Assembly: GCF_030867095.1 (NCBI RefSeq)
Contig: NC_081835.1
Location: forward strand, 21,150,501 to 21,214,500
DNA length: 64,000 nucleotides
Direction: 5' to 3'
Origin: Alligator mississippiensis
Taxonomy: Eukaryota; Chordata; Crocodylia; Alligatoridae
The notes under the pieces are model-generated. The model worked only from the letters and a program-made list of their open reading frames with translations, was not told the origin of the DNA and made no database searches. Of the stretch, positions 1 to 13,200 are shown in pieces. Position numbers and translations under genes: made by a program. How positions within the stretch are numbered: the first letter of the stretch is position 1; the number at the start of each line of letters is the position of its first letter.

Positions 1-1141
1 TAGGGGAGGTCAGAGCCATGGATAATGCCCCCCTAGTGTCGGGGTAGTGTAAGAGCAGCCTCCCACTTAAAAAATTATATTAACATTCAAGTCATGGCAG
101 GTGAGTCGGGGCAGACTGCCCTAGACAGGTGGGTGGGCCAGCGTGGAGATATGGCCCAGGAAAAGCCCCCTGTCACAAGCTGATTCAGTTAGCTATTAGA
201 TAAAAGCACCAAAAAGCCCTGCTGAAGCACATGAGCTATACAGACAGTGGGGGGCTGGGTCAAGTTGATGCGATTCATAGTTTCATAGTTTTTTTAGGGG
301 CTGGAAAGGACCCTACAAATCATCAGGTCCAGCCCTCCCTGCACTTGGGCGGCAGGAAAGGATTCCTCTTTCAGGAAAGCACTGGAGTTTGCTTTTTTTT
401 TACCTTGTCTGTCAGCACCCATGCCTGATAACAGTTCTTCAATTTGATTACCAGTAGTGTGGACAGGATGGGTTCAACTTCCCTAAGATGTGAACTGGAT
501 AAGCCCTAAGATGTGAATTAGATAAGCCCTAACAGTCATATGAAAGGGACCATTAGCCACTGACTCATCTCTCTCTAAGCACAGACTCTTCAAATACAAT
601 AGATCTTTTACTAAAAAAAGAAATGCAATTCTTAGCTTGACCGGTTCACCCAACATTTTTGTATAAGTAATTTAGTAAATGCAGGCTGCATTACAGGCGT
701 GAAAAAACACAACAAAACAGTGCTTTACTTTCAGCTTAGTGTGCCCCTGCACCAAGCATCCCAAATGGTTCCCTTTGTAATCATGTTTTTCAAAAAATAA
801 CACTGCTTATAGATATCTGTTGCAGTGTGCCTTGGAAGAGTCCAAGTCTGGTGTTGAATTAAAACTATGATGAAGTGGTAAGAGTTCTGATACCCAAGTG
901 TGATAGTGATTTCAGAAAATCATTTTGGCTGGGATTTCAGAAAAGACTTAGGGAGTTGGATGCCTAACTCATTTTGAATGTAATTGAATTCAGTGAGAGC
1001 TAGGTGCATAGTTTCCTTAAGGACAATTTCAGCCCTAGTCTATATCCTACAAACCTGTTCAAAATTATTTTTATTTTCTTTTATTTGCTTCATTGATTCA
1101 ATATAAACACTCATGTTCTCTTTCTCTTTCTTTTCTTTTAG
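1..1141. other. DNAH12 intron (partial), mostly unassigned
   Basis: Apart from the CR1 fragment at 271-390, nothing recognisable. It ends in a pyrimidine-rich acceptor tract just before 1142. Confidence 0.6.
271..390 (-). repeat. CR1 LINE 3'-end fragment
   Basis: Contains the CR1 tail in reverse: the TTCATAG-type terminal repeat followed by GGGGCTGGAAAGGACC and the TCCAGCCCT block. It matches the 3' end of the longer CR1 at 1637. Confidence 0.7.
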
Positions 1142-1282
1142 TAATAAATCTAAAATTTTGGAGAAGCGCCTTCGTTACTTGAATGATCACTTCACATACA
1201 ACTTGTATTGTAATGTGTGTCGCTCTTTGTTTGAGAAGGACAAGCTGCTGTTTTCCTTTTTACTATGCTGTAACCTTCTCAT
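1142..1282 (+). CDS. DNAH12: DNAH12 coding exon A
   Basis: Follows a pyrimidine-rich AG acceptor and ends at GTAAG. It encodes [19 protein letters not shown] and [14 protein letters not shown], typical of the stretch between AAA5 and AAA6 of dynein heavy chains. It enters with one codon base and leaves with two. Confidence 0.92.
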
Positions 1283-4200
1283 GTAAGATTCATATTTTTT
1301 GGAATTTCTTCATAATACAAAACAATTATTTCTCTTTTACTGAAATAATGTGCAAATGGTGGAATACTTCTGCACGTGTTTTGATGATTCTATCTTTAAA
1401 GCCTCGTCATGAAGTCAATGCTTATACTTCCCCCAAATATTTTATTAACGTCCTCCTATTAGGTCTTTATTGCCCTTTGCAAAGAGGTGGGATGATGCTG
1501 TGTAATCGGGTTGCAGTTATTTTTTTAAATAACAATTGCCATTATTTTAAAAATGTTTCAGGTTAAAATTCTCCAAGGTAGTGGTTTCTCTTTTCAACAG
1601 CTTTGCTTAGCATATATCACTACTCCTTGTAAAACTTTTCATAGATTTCATAGACATTAGGGCTGGAAGGGACCTCAGAAGATCATCGAGTCCAGCCCCC
1701 CGCCCAAAGGGCAGGACGTCAGCTGGGGTCATAGGATCCCAGCAAGATAAGCATCCAGTTTCATCTTGAAGGTGTTCAATGAAGGCGCTTGAACAACCTC
1801 CGGCGGCAGGCTGTTCCAGACCTTGGGGGCTCGGACAGTAAAGAAATTCTTCCTTATGTCCAGCCTGAAACGATCTTGTAGTAGTTTGTGACCATTCGTC
1901 CTCGTCATCCCTTGGGGCGCTCTGGTGAACAAACGTTCCCCTAGATACTGGTGATCACCCCTGATAAACTTGTAGGTGGCCATCAGATCACCCCTGAGCC
2001 TGCGCTTTTCCAGGCTAAAGAGCCCCAGGGCTCTCAGCCTGTCATCGTAGGGTCTGCTTCCCTGACCTCTGATCATGCGCGTGGCTCTTCTCTGGACTCT
2101 CTCAAGCTTCTCCACATCCTTTTTGAATTGTGGAGCCCAAAACTGGACGCAGTACTCCAGCTGCGGCCTCACTAAGGCCGAGTACAGGGGGAGAATGACG
2201 TCCCGGGATTTGCTTGAGAAGCATCTACGGATGCAAGCCAGCGTTTTGGTCGCTTTACTAGCCGCAGCATCGCATTGCAGGCTCATGTTCATCTTGTGGT
2301 CAATGATGACCCCCAAGTCTCTTTCTTCCATAGTGCTAACCAACATAGCACTGCCGAGCCTATAAGGATGCTGCGGGTTTTTCTTCCCAAGGTGGAGAAC
2401 CTTGCATTTATCGGCGTTGAACACCATCAGATTCTCATCCGCCCACTTGCTGAGCCTGTCCAGGTCAGCCTGGATCACCCGCCTGTCTTCTGGCGTGGAT
2501 GCTTTGCCCCAAAGTTTGGTGTCATCGGCGAACTTGGCCAGTCCGCTTCTGACTCCAGTGTCCACATCGTTAATGAAGATGTGGAACAGTATGGGTCCAA
2601 GGACAGAGCCCTGGGGGACCCCACTGGTCACAGGACACCACGATGAGTGACTTCCATCAATTACTACCCTCTGGGTCCGACCCCGGAGCCAATTTTCCAG
2701 CCAGTGGATCGTGGGGGACCCAAGGCGACAATTGGCCAGTTTCTCCAAGAGACGATCATGGGACACCAGATCGAAGGCTTTTTTGAAGTCAAGATATATG
2801 ACATCAATCTCATCTCCCTTGTCCAGGTGATAGGTCACCTGGTCGTTTCTTCTTCACCTCCCCTTTCTTTTCACTTTTGTGTCTTTGCCCATTTCTTCAT
2901 GGCAAAGATGAAAAAGTGCTGCTGATCCTACCACACAATGTGTGTTGTGTGTGTGTGTATAGTGGCTGGCAGAGGAAAGAGAAGCATAAATTCTCTGTTG
3001 CAGGGATTGTCAACCAGGGGTACATATACCCCCAGGGGTACTTAGAAAGATCGTATGGAGTATGTGGGTGTGTGAGCGGGGACAGAGCGCAGGGATGGAG
3101 TATGCCCCAGGTGGGATGTGGCAGTGATGTCTCCCCAGCACATTCTCGCACTTTGCCTTTTACCTGGGGGAGGGGAAGGGATCCACCAGATGCCACCGGC
3201 CCCATGCTACACACCAGGGCACCTCCCCGCCTCCCACCCCAGCTCACTCTCCTGATTGTCTCAGAGGCAGAGTCAGCATGAGAGCAGCAGCCCGCCCTCT
3301 TCCCCACTCAATACATACAGCGAGCCCCAGCCCCCTGCACTGTGGGTGCAGAGCTGCTTCATGAGGGGGGTAGGTAGGGAGAGGGGCAGGGCTGCAGCAC
3401 TGTGTGGGCCCAGGGCCAGCCGGGAGAGGGTGCAGCTGTGGGAGCTGGCAGCTGCACTGGGCACTCCGCTGTTACTCCCTCCCTTTATTAAAAGGAAGCA
3501 TTTCACATGGGAGGTGGGGGTTGGGCCCAGCACATCTGGCAGCTCCAAACCCAGCAGGAAGCCAGGATGTATGTTAACCCATGAGAGGCTGTCCCCACCA
3601 GTGCAGCTCTGTGCCAGCCTGGGCAAGCCCCATGGCATTGGCCCCGGGGGGTGGGCAGGCAGCGGCAAAGGCGCAGTTCCTCAGCAGGGCTCCAGCTCAG
3701 CCACAGTGGGCCTTTGGGGCACCCTGGAGAAGCTCCAGCTGGAGCACAGCATTGGTGGCCAGCAGCACCTGTGCTCACAGCCCAGCCGAGCTGCACCATG
3801 GGTGAGGGGCACAGCTTGGAGCAGGGAGGAGCCACACTGTCCTACAGGGGCTGAGGCACTCACTGACTTTCTTCCTCCTGCACTTGAGTGACTTCTTCCT
3901 TTGCTGCTGAGCCCTGCCCGTCCCTCACACCCGGGCCCACAATGCCTCTGCCAGAGGCTGCAGGACTCCTCCTAAGGCCTCCTGGTTGGGACCCTGTGAG
4001 GGCTTGAGGCTGTTTGTAGGCTGCTGCTGCCACCGTCATGTACGAGCCCACCCTGTATCCCACTGAGTGGCACCTGTGCAGCCTGTAGAGGGGCACTGCT
4101 GCCTTCGCCCCCCTCCCCAGCCCTGCCAGACATGACACAGGGCGCCATTTAGCACTGTCTGATGTGTGCAGCCAGCCCTGCCTGGGGGCAACCAGGGGTG

Positions 4201-7200
4201 CCATAGTGTTATTACCCCAGCCCAGCAACCAGTGGCTGCGGCTGGTTCCCCTCGCGCCATGAAAGCCCATGTGGCTGTCCCATGCTGAGAGGGCTCTGTG
4301 TGCTCCTGCCAGTAATGTTAAAAATGAAAAAAATATAAAGGGGTATGTAGCAGGACACTAAGGTGCCTGCTACTGAGAGCGCGGAAAACTCCTCAGGTGC
4401 TGGTTCCCAAGGCAACGGGAGCCAGCAAACGACCCACACCTGCCAGCGGTCAGCTGGCTATAAGAGGCAAGACCTGGCTCCTATAAGAAGGAGGGGAGCC
4501 GAGACCAGAGGCAGTTGCTGACTGGCATCTAAGACAGTAGGAGTTCCCTACCAACAGGGAAGGATGAGGAAACTTCTGGCCAGAAGAGAGAGAACCTGAA
4601 TGCCAGAGCAGCGTTGGTCACCGTGGTAGGAGAGAGAACCCGGTAGGCCTGAGCCTAGTTATAGCTGGAGGCTTATGTTTGCGTTGTAGCCCAGGGGCTT
4701 GTGTTTATGTTGTTGTTTGTGTTTGCAGTTTGTTTAACACCGGTGGTTTGGGTGAGGCTATAAGGGGATGGAGGAGGCCTCATAGGGGATTCACAATAGA
4801 GTGAGGACCCCAGCCCCAGTGAGGGTACGGAGTTCGGTAGTACAGACCCCAGCTCCACAGAAGAGCCCCGGTGAGAGGGGCAGCCGTGCAGAGGGAAGAG
4901 CCCCGGTGAGAGGGGCAGCCGTGCAGAGGGAAGAGCCCCGGTGAGGGGGGCAGCCGTGCAGAGGGAAGAGCCCCGGTGAGGGGGGCAGCCGTGCAGAGGG
5001 AAGAGCCCCGGTGAGGGGGGCAGCCGTGCAGAGGGAAGAGCCCGGTGAGAGGGGCAGCCGTGCAGAGGGAAGAGCCCGGTGAGAGGGGCAGCCGTGCAGA
5101 GGGAAGAGCCCCGGTGGGGGGGGCAGCCGTGCAGAGGGAAGAGCCCCGGTGGGGGGGGCAGCCGTGCAGAGGGAAGAGCCCCGGTGAGAAGGGTGGCGTA
5201 TAGAGAAGGCCCGCAAGGCCTAGACACGCCAGACACCCGGAGTAGGAGAACTGTGGCCAAGTGGAGGAGAGGTAGCCTCCCTACAAAAGAAACATATCAT
5301 CAAAGTTGTGGCGGGCGAGAATAGGAGGGTGCAAATCTGAAGCTTGGCACAGTAGAGGAGGCGGCAAGGGCTAGCACGGCGACCCTGCCGTCCCTCCTGT
5401 TACAGTGTACATGAGCTGAAACTTTGAGACAGAAGGGGTACACTTATTAAAAAAGGTTGAAAACCCCTGCTCTATTGGAAGCATTACAGTAGCATTTTTA
5501 TGTATATGTTTCTAAAAAAATTGGGGAGTTATTTATGTTGCTTAACTGTAAACCATATTAATATACAGCATTTGCCAACTTCTCAAACAAATGTGTCCAC
5601 ACCTCCTTCCATGTTGTCACCTTACAGACTCAACACCCTTCTTGAACTGATTTATAAAGCTACTATCTTCTCCTCTTCAAGTGTCTTGTAGAAGACCCGC
5701 TTTTGCCATAAAACCCAGAAGAAACCAGTCTATTATTGATAGGCAGAGTTGATTTTTTTTTAAAAATTTTTCAATCATTAAAGTAGGGGTGCTCAACCCC
5801 TGACCCACATGTCATCCAGCCCTCAGAGCTCCCCCAGGTCCAGAAATTGGCGGTGGGGGAATGTTGGCACCACTCCCCTGCTGCTGGATTTCCAGATCTA
5901 TGGGGAGCCCTAGGCCCTGCATATTGGATGGGCACCTGATCCCAGTGTGCAGGGCTAGGCAGGGGTGGCACCAGGCTCCAGAATCTACTACCAGTGTGAA
6001 AGATTGGGAAGGGGTGATAAAAGGCCCCTGGGACCCAATCCCTGTGCATGGAGGGGTTGGTGTTGGGCCTCAGGACCTGGTCCTGGCTTGCAAGGCTGTC
6101 AGGCCCACAGACCAACCCCAGGTCACTCACCTGGTCCATGGGGCCAAAAGGTTGACCACCACTGATTTAAGCATAAAAGGGAACTTGTACGTGTGATTGT
6201 ATGTTTGATCTTCCACTTTTAAACTGATCTTGATCCAGGAATCTCAGGTGCTATTGTAATATAAATATTATTAGATAATAATGGAGCATAATTCTTTTAA
6301 AACAATTTTTATGTTATGGTATGTCAAACTGTTTTTTCATATAACTGAGCATTATCTGGCATTACTTCTGAATGCAGGGCTAAGAAAGACATAGAACTTC
6401 AAGAATTTATGTTCTTATTAACTGGAGGAGTAGGTCTCAAGAACAAATACAAGAACCCAGATCCATCGTGGCTACCAGATAAGAGCTGGGATGAATTGTG
6501 TCGTGCAAGTGAAATTCCAGCTTTTAGAGGACTAAGGTACCAATAAACATCCAGTGCGAAATTCTCTGTAACTCATTTTGGTAAAAGGAATAAATATTTC
6601 TAAGTCATTTCAGACCCTAGAATACTAAAGTTATATTTATAACTGAACCACATAAAGTATGCCTCACCTTCAGAAGTCTGCATGCTGCTTGGCCTGGGCT
6701 GCAGCAGAGCAGTGCAGGGCACAGCCCTCCCTCCTCAAGCTTTTGGCAGCGTCCAGCAAGCCAGATAGGTTCAAACTGGTAAGCTGGATATGGCCTGCAG
6801 ACCATATTTTGCCCACCCTTGCCCTAGGAATTTAGAGCCAGTGCACACAAATAGCATAACCTGCTTTGATTTGGGGGCATCTTTGAGGCTTGGGCCTGAG
6901 CACTGTAGCTTACTTCATGGAGGAACAAACCCCATTTTCTGACAGAACAACCAAAAAGGTATTTCAGGAGGGATCGATCTTACATGCATTCCTTCTATTA
7001 AAGATAAAGATGAGCTTTAGTAGAAGGGTCAGGGGGGAGAGCGGACTGTGATCTGGACTCATGATAGGCCCAGAATATCTCCCTTTGCTTCCCCTGTGGA
7101 AAGGAAAATCTCAGAATTCTTTTGTTTGGGAGTGGGTTTTTCTGCCGCATCTATCTGGAAGAATCATGAGGTTCACTTCCCAAAACAAATTCATCTCCCA

Positions 7201-10200
7201 AGATCCAAGCAGACCTGGAGGAACTATTGGTGGTCAGAGCCAAGCAGAATAGAGGCTTTGTTCCTGCACAGCAGTGGGGGGGGGGGAGTGGGAGAAGAGG
7301 CACCTATGTTTCAGCACAGGGAAGGTCTAGTACAGGGACGGGCAATTATTTTCGGAGGAGGGCTGCTTACCCAGTTTTGGCAGGCTGTCAAGGGCTGCAT
7401 GGGTAGCCCCACCCCTTGACAGGTGCTCCACCCCTTGACAGGTGCCCCACCCCCTGGTTACCATCTTGGGACCAATTTCCCAGGGCCAGCATCAGTGGAG
7501 CCCAGCTTGGGCTGCAGGCTGGCAGGGAGCTGGGCTGGGCTGCACCAGCAGGGAGAGGGGAGCTGGCCTGGCTCAATAGAGCCCCTGCCAGCTGGGACCC
7601 CGCACTCCTGCCACTCTGCTCTGGGCCCTGCTGGCACTGGCCCTGGGACACAGGTGCAGGCCCCGGGCTCCCACTGGCTCCCTGCCCGCTCACACCCAGT
7701 GCCCCCCAGCCCCGTGGTACAGGCGGAGGGCAGTGCACAGCCCCAACCCCTGCTCGCCAGCAGGAAAGAAGCTGGTGCTGAGCATGGGGATAACTGGCCC
7801 CTTGCCTGCCCCATGGCCAGCGCCCCGTGCTGCAGGCACTCGCAGCCCACACAGGGCTGTCCAGAGCAGGCACAGGCAGCCCCAGGCAGGTTGTGAGTGG
7901 CTGCAGCACAGGGCATTGGCCAGGGGGTAGGCGAGGGGCTGCTTTTTCCCATGCTCAGCACCAGCTTGTAACCCGCCCCACTGCCAGCCTGGTGCTGAGC
8001 GCAGTGGGGTGGGGAAAGCAGCCCCTCCCCGCCCCATGCTCAGCACCCCATGCTGCAGGCGCTCGCAGACCGCATGGGGCTGTCCAGAGTGGGCACAGGC
8101 AGCTCCACACAGGCTGCAAGCACCTGCAGCATAGGGTACCGGGCATGGGTGGGGAGGGGCTGCTTCCTCCCTCCCTCCCTCCCCTGTGCTCCTTCTCTGC
8201 CCAGGATCATGTGTCCCCCCCCCCAGCCTTACCTGAGCTTCCTGAGCCAGGGCAGCAACATGCTCTCAGCCCAGAAAGGGCTGGGGCTTCTAGCTGGGGG
8301 GTGGAGCCAGGTGGCCCTGCTGTTGTTGGAGCCTGCCAGGCTTCCCTTGGATCCTACTGCCCTTGGTTCCTGTCACTTTTGACAGGAACCAAGGGCAGAG
8401 AAATATTACTTTTCTACATTTTTTTTAAGGGCCCTGCAGGCTGGATAGAATGGTCTCACAGGCTGAAAGCGGCCTGCGGGCTGTATTTTGCCCACCCCTG
8501 GTCTAGTAAGTAGTAGAGTAACCATAGGATTCATTGCAGATTGCTGGAAGCGATGATAATATAGAATGAATTTTATTAATTGCATTGCACATGATCTTCC
8601 AATTTAATTATCTTTAATCAGCATGAAAAACTAAACTCCAACATTTACAATAATAGTCAGTGCTTTTTCCTTTAGGAATCATGTTACTGAAAACATAAGT
8701 GAATGGCGAAAAATCTACGATGATAAAGATCCACAAAACCTTCCTTTACCAAAACCAATGAATACGATGTTGAATGAGCTACAAAAGATGATCATTATTC
8801 GGTGCCTCAGACCAGACAAGGTAAAAGGATATGCAAATGTGTTTGTAGATGATAACACTTCACGTAATACAGTTTGTACTGATTGTTATAGCATCTAGTT
8901 TCTTCTTCAAGTGCTTGTCTGTACATTGGCATTCCTCCAGTGCAAGTGTACTTTGTATATTTAAGATGGGTGGGAAGATTTTTGGCCATCATAAGTGCTT
9001 TGATCCTGTACCATGGGCATTATCTGCTTCATCATCTGTTTCACTGCTACAGCATCACTCTTGTACATCACTCTTATACATACCAAGGCATAAGGGGCTC
9101 AGAAACCCCCTTCTAATGATTTAGAGCTTCAGAGCCATGGTAAGATCCATATTCTTGGTGGACTCAGCAAATTGTACTGTTATGTAGCTTTAAGGCATCT
9201 GGTGTTAGCAGGGATTTAGTGCATCTAATATAGTCTTTAGCCATTCAGAAACATTACTTTTTTAAAATTTGTGTTAGGAAAATAAATTCTGGTAACTGGC
9301 AGTTAGCCAAGACCTTAAATAAAGTCTGAGTTTCAAGAACTATCTTTCCTATGAAGTGGCTGGCTATCATTAATGATGGCCACAAGGTGGTTTTGTTTGC
9401 CTTAAAAGAGGGTACATACTAAAAAATGTTCTGTCTGTCTGTTGGTCTCTTTCAAAAAAGAACTTGGTAGGTTTGCCTCAAACCTTTCCTTTGGACCATT
9501 CAGTGAGGCCATTCTCAGCTCCAGGCAAGCAAAATTGTCCTGACAAGAATCTTCTTATCTAGCCTCCAGCCTCTGTGCTTCTTCCTCTAAGGCTGCCCTA
9601 GATGGAGTCTTTGGGAGCAGGAGCGTGAGGGAGCACCGCTCTTTAGATAGGAAGACAAAGATAACTTCACCCTTCTAAGTCTGAAAGGCCTGCAAAGCCC
9701 AACATTGGGACCAGACCATTTGGTGCACTTCCTAGTAAGAGGACAGCATCCCCAGTTCCTCACCTGATACTTGTAACTTTGGCACCATTGAGGTAACACT
9801 TACATGCTCATTTGTTTATTGATAGCTGAAACACTTTGGAAACCACTGGCTTGGATTCTGTATTGGTGAAGGAACTGAAGGGTAATTTTTCTCTTCCCTT
9901 TATATGTTGATATACTTTGTGGATGCACCTTGAGGATATTCAAAGTGCATCTACAACACCAGCAACTTATGAGCTTGAATATGTTTAGTATAAGTGAATC
10001 AGGATAAGAATACAAGTGGATGCTACATCTGAGAAAAATACAGTTACTGTAAAGTGGATCTGCTATGGCTAGACCTCTCATAGCAGATTGCTGGGGCCCT
10101 TTGCTGACTTTGGACTCTTACCAGCACTGCCCAGGTAGGAGGTGCAGGCAAAGGAGACTCAGCTCTTTGATTAGGTCTCTCTGGAATTTACCTTTTCTAA

Positions 10201-13200
10201 GATTATTAAATTTGTATCAAAAGGAAAGAGGAGGCAAAGAAATAAATAGTCACAAAGTAACAAGGAGTTACTTTGACCCAAAAGTAACTGCTTGCCTCCT
10301 TCTTGTCAGGTGGTGTGCATTAGCAATGCTTAGGGGGTGCACATGCACTCCCTGCATGTGGCAGGGCACCCCCTGCAAAAAGGCACTGCCGGTGGTGCCT
10401 GCAGGCAGTCTCTGCTTGCCACCCACCCTGCCTCCCACACTGCCGGTGGTGTCTGCGGGTGGTCTGTGATCACTGCTGGCCGCCATCGGTGCCATCTGTG
10501 GGTGGTTGCCGGTTGCTGGTCAGCACTTGCCACCCTCCCCCACCACTGCCAACAGTGCCATGGCTGCCTATGTGAGCTCCCTGCTTGCCACCACCATGCT
10601 CCCACCACCGACAGCGCTGCTGTTGCCTGCAGGAGCTCGCTGTGCCCCCCACCCACCGGGGGCAAGCAGTATTCATGGTGGTGTGTATGTATACCTGACC
10701 ACATAGTTCTTTCAGTTAACTAAAAATAACATAAATAGAATATACGTTCTGTTAAGTTTACATTTTCTTCTTACACTTTTGCCTTCTGGAATTCCAGTGA
10801 CGTTGATGTAAAAATCATCAGATGTGTTCTAGTTTTACGTGAACATATTTAATATATGCGTTATATATTTAGCTCTTGCTTACAATGATCAGTTTATGAC
10901 TTCGAAGTAAGCCTAAAGTACCACTTACAAGTATTATTCACCTCTTAGATATTAGGGATCTATAACTACTTGATTGTTTCAAATATCTGTTTAGTTGCAC
11001 TTAATTTTTCTTTGAGTCATAGCAGCACTGTAAGAACAATCAGAAGGCATTGTTTTTAATCAGTATTAATTTAAAATTTAACATCACCTAAAATTGCAGA
11101 ATATTTGGAATAAAAACTCCTTTTTTATAAATATATATTTTTTGTGTTTCTGTCTGTACAACAGTAGTAGGTGGGCTCAGTTTTTAATTACATCTATCTA
11201 TGTTCTGTGCATCTTTCAAGGCAAAAACATAGATTTCTATTAGAATTCATGAAAAGTAAAATGTGCTGAATGGCAGCTACCTCAGGCCAGGCTTTGCTGT
11301 GGACAACATGAAGGCAATGCAGCTAAAATGATAAAATGAGAGCATTATACTTCTCCACTGAGAGTGCTTCATCCCATGCAATCCTACTTTGTCCTTTTGA
11401 AGGTCCCCCCTATTCCATGAATGAGTCCTGGATTTGTAAATGGATAGTCTTGCAGATAAGTTTCTAGTCCACTAGGAGTAGATGCTCAAAAGCTAGAATG
11501 AGAGGGTACATCCCATTGTCTCTTGCAGAGGATCATGGAGGTGGGATCACCCAGACAGTAACAGAGCCCTTTAATTACAGCAGGTGGCTGCTGGTGGTTG
11601 GAGGAAGAGTCATGGAGCAACTAGGCAACATGTGTAACCTATTGGGTAGGACCTCAGAAACATGTATTAAGAATGTTATCTTATCTAAGCTTGGATGTTT
11701 GAAAGGTCTTATTTTCTGAACATTATCAGATTCCTTCAAATTTAGTTTTAATGTTTAATGCTGGGTTCTGAGTTACCCAGCATCAGAGCCAGATTAACCC
11801 TTTAGTGGGCCCTAGGCAAACAAACTTGTGGGTCCCGACTTAATACTGTATATTTATATTACTTTTTCACTCAATAATTATAATATGTGAAGTAAGCACA
11901 GCTGGGTCCCTTCTTCACTTAGGGCCCTAGGCATGTGTCTAGTTTGCCTATGTGTTAATCTGGCCCTGTCCAGCATGCAGTGGAGAAGAGACCTTGTTCA
12001 TCCTTCCTTTTCTGAGGATGCTGGCTGGCCAGTTTTAACTCTGTTAAACCTGAGTTGCTTATAAGAACCTAAGAAGTACCATGCTAAGTCAGGACAATGG
12101 TCCATCTAGCTCAGTATCCTGTCTCTGATGGTGACAAAAGTGGGTGCTTTAGAGGGAGAGCATATGAATAGAGTCTATCTAGAGTGATTTATCCCTTGTC
12201 ATACCCTCCTTGGAATCCACTGTCATTGATTGAGATGTTCCAAACAGTTCTGTTAGTCCACTGAGTGACTCTTCAGCTAGTTCTGTAGCTGGAATAGCAG
12301 TATAATAGACTGTTTTAATTCAGTGCAGAATTGTTACTTTTTCTTGACTCTGTCCTTGCCTGCCCCTTGTTGTGGGAGCATTCCCCAGTGGTCTCTTTGT
12401 ATTGTGTCAGCATCACAGCTTGGCACAAGATAGCTGCAAGAATACCAGGGATTAGGTCCCAAGGATATAGAAGAGCTGGACAGAGTAACTGTGCTACTCA
12501 GTTGCTGTATTATCCCTATCCAGCTCTTTGGTTTACATAATGATTTGAGAAACAACAAATAGGATGAAAGCAATTTTGCATACAACAGAACCTTATATGC
12601 TAAAAATTATATTTACTCTTTTAAACAGATTAGTCTGGCCATAACAATCTTTGTAACGGATAAACTGGGGAAGAAGTTTGTAGAGCCACCACCATTTGAT
12701 CTAACAAAAAGTTACTTGGATTCAAACTCAACAATCCCACTAATATTTGTGCTATCTCCAGGAGCAGATCCTATGTCCAGTAAGTATATGCTATGGAGTT
12801 TTTTACTTCCTAGCTCTACAACACAATGACAGAGATACAGACTATTATAAATGTACAGCTTTTCAGATTAAAGGCCTGTTTCTCCCTTTTCTTGCACCTT
12901 GTGGGTTCATTTTTACCTTAGTAAGTAGGTTTAGAATGTTGTTGGGTCAGGCTGGTTATATACTGTAACATTTGACAAATTATGAAAAAACTTGCATCTA
13001 AATAATATACCATTATGTTGTACATAGATTTCAACAAAAGAGTTATTTAATTCCCTTCCCTGCCATCAAAGATTAATTGACTTTTACTCAAATGCTGAAA
13101 GATTGCACCTTTCATCCAAGGTCTTCTGAAATTTGCAAATGATAAAAGCATGGTTGGAAATAAGTTTCAAGCCATCTCACTGGGACAAGGACAAGGACCT

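Larger units (their letters stand above)
3001..5469. mobile_element. hAT-type non-autonomous DNA transposon with a nested LTR-like insertion
   Basis: The left end is CAGGGATTGTCAACC and the right end, reversed, is CAGGGGTTTTCAACC. The flanks CTCTGTTG (2993-3000) and CTCTATTG (5470-5477) form an 8-bp duplication with one mismatch. The interior is GC-rich with no transposase. It is interrupted at 4346-5404, so the pre-insertion element was about 1.4 kb. Confidence 0.75.

Noticed and set aside
3256-3891. 211-codon open frame
   Set aside because: Lies within the interior of a hAT element, GC-rich, with open frames in both directions and no domain.
4860-5190. Regular 35-bp repeats, CRISPR-like spacing
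   Set aside because: The units are head-to-tail without unique spacers, and this is vertebrate DNA; it is a minisatellite.
4673-5260. 195-codon open frame with repeated [14 protein letters not shown]-type peptides
   Set aside because: A translation of the 35-bp minisatellite; the period and strand overlap show it is an artefact.
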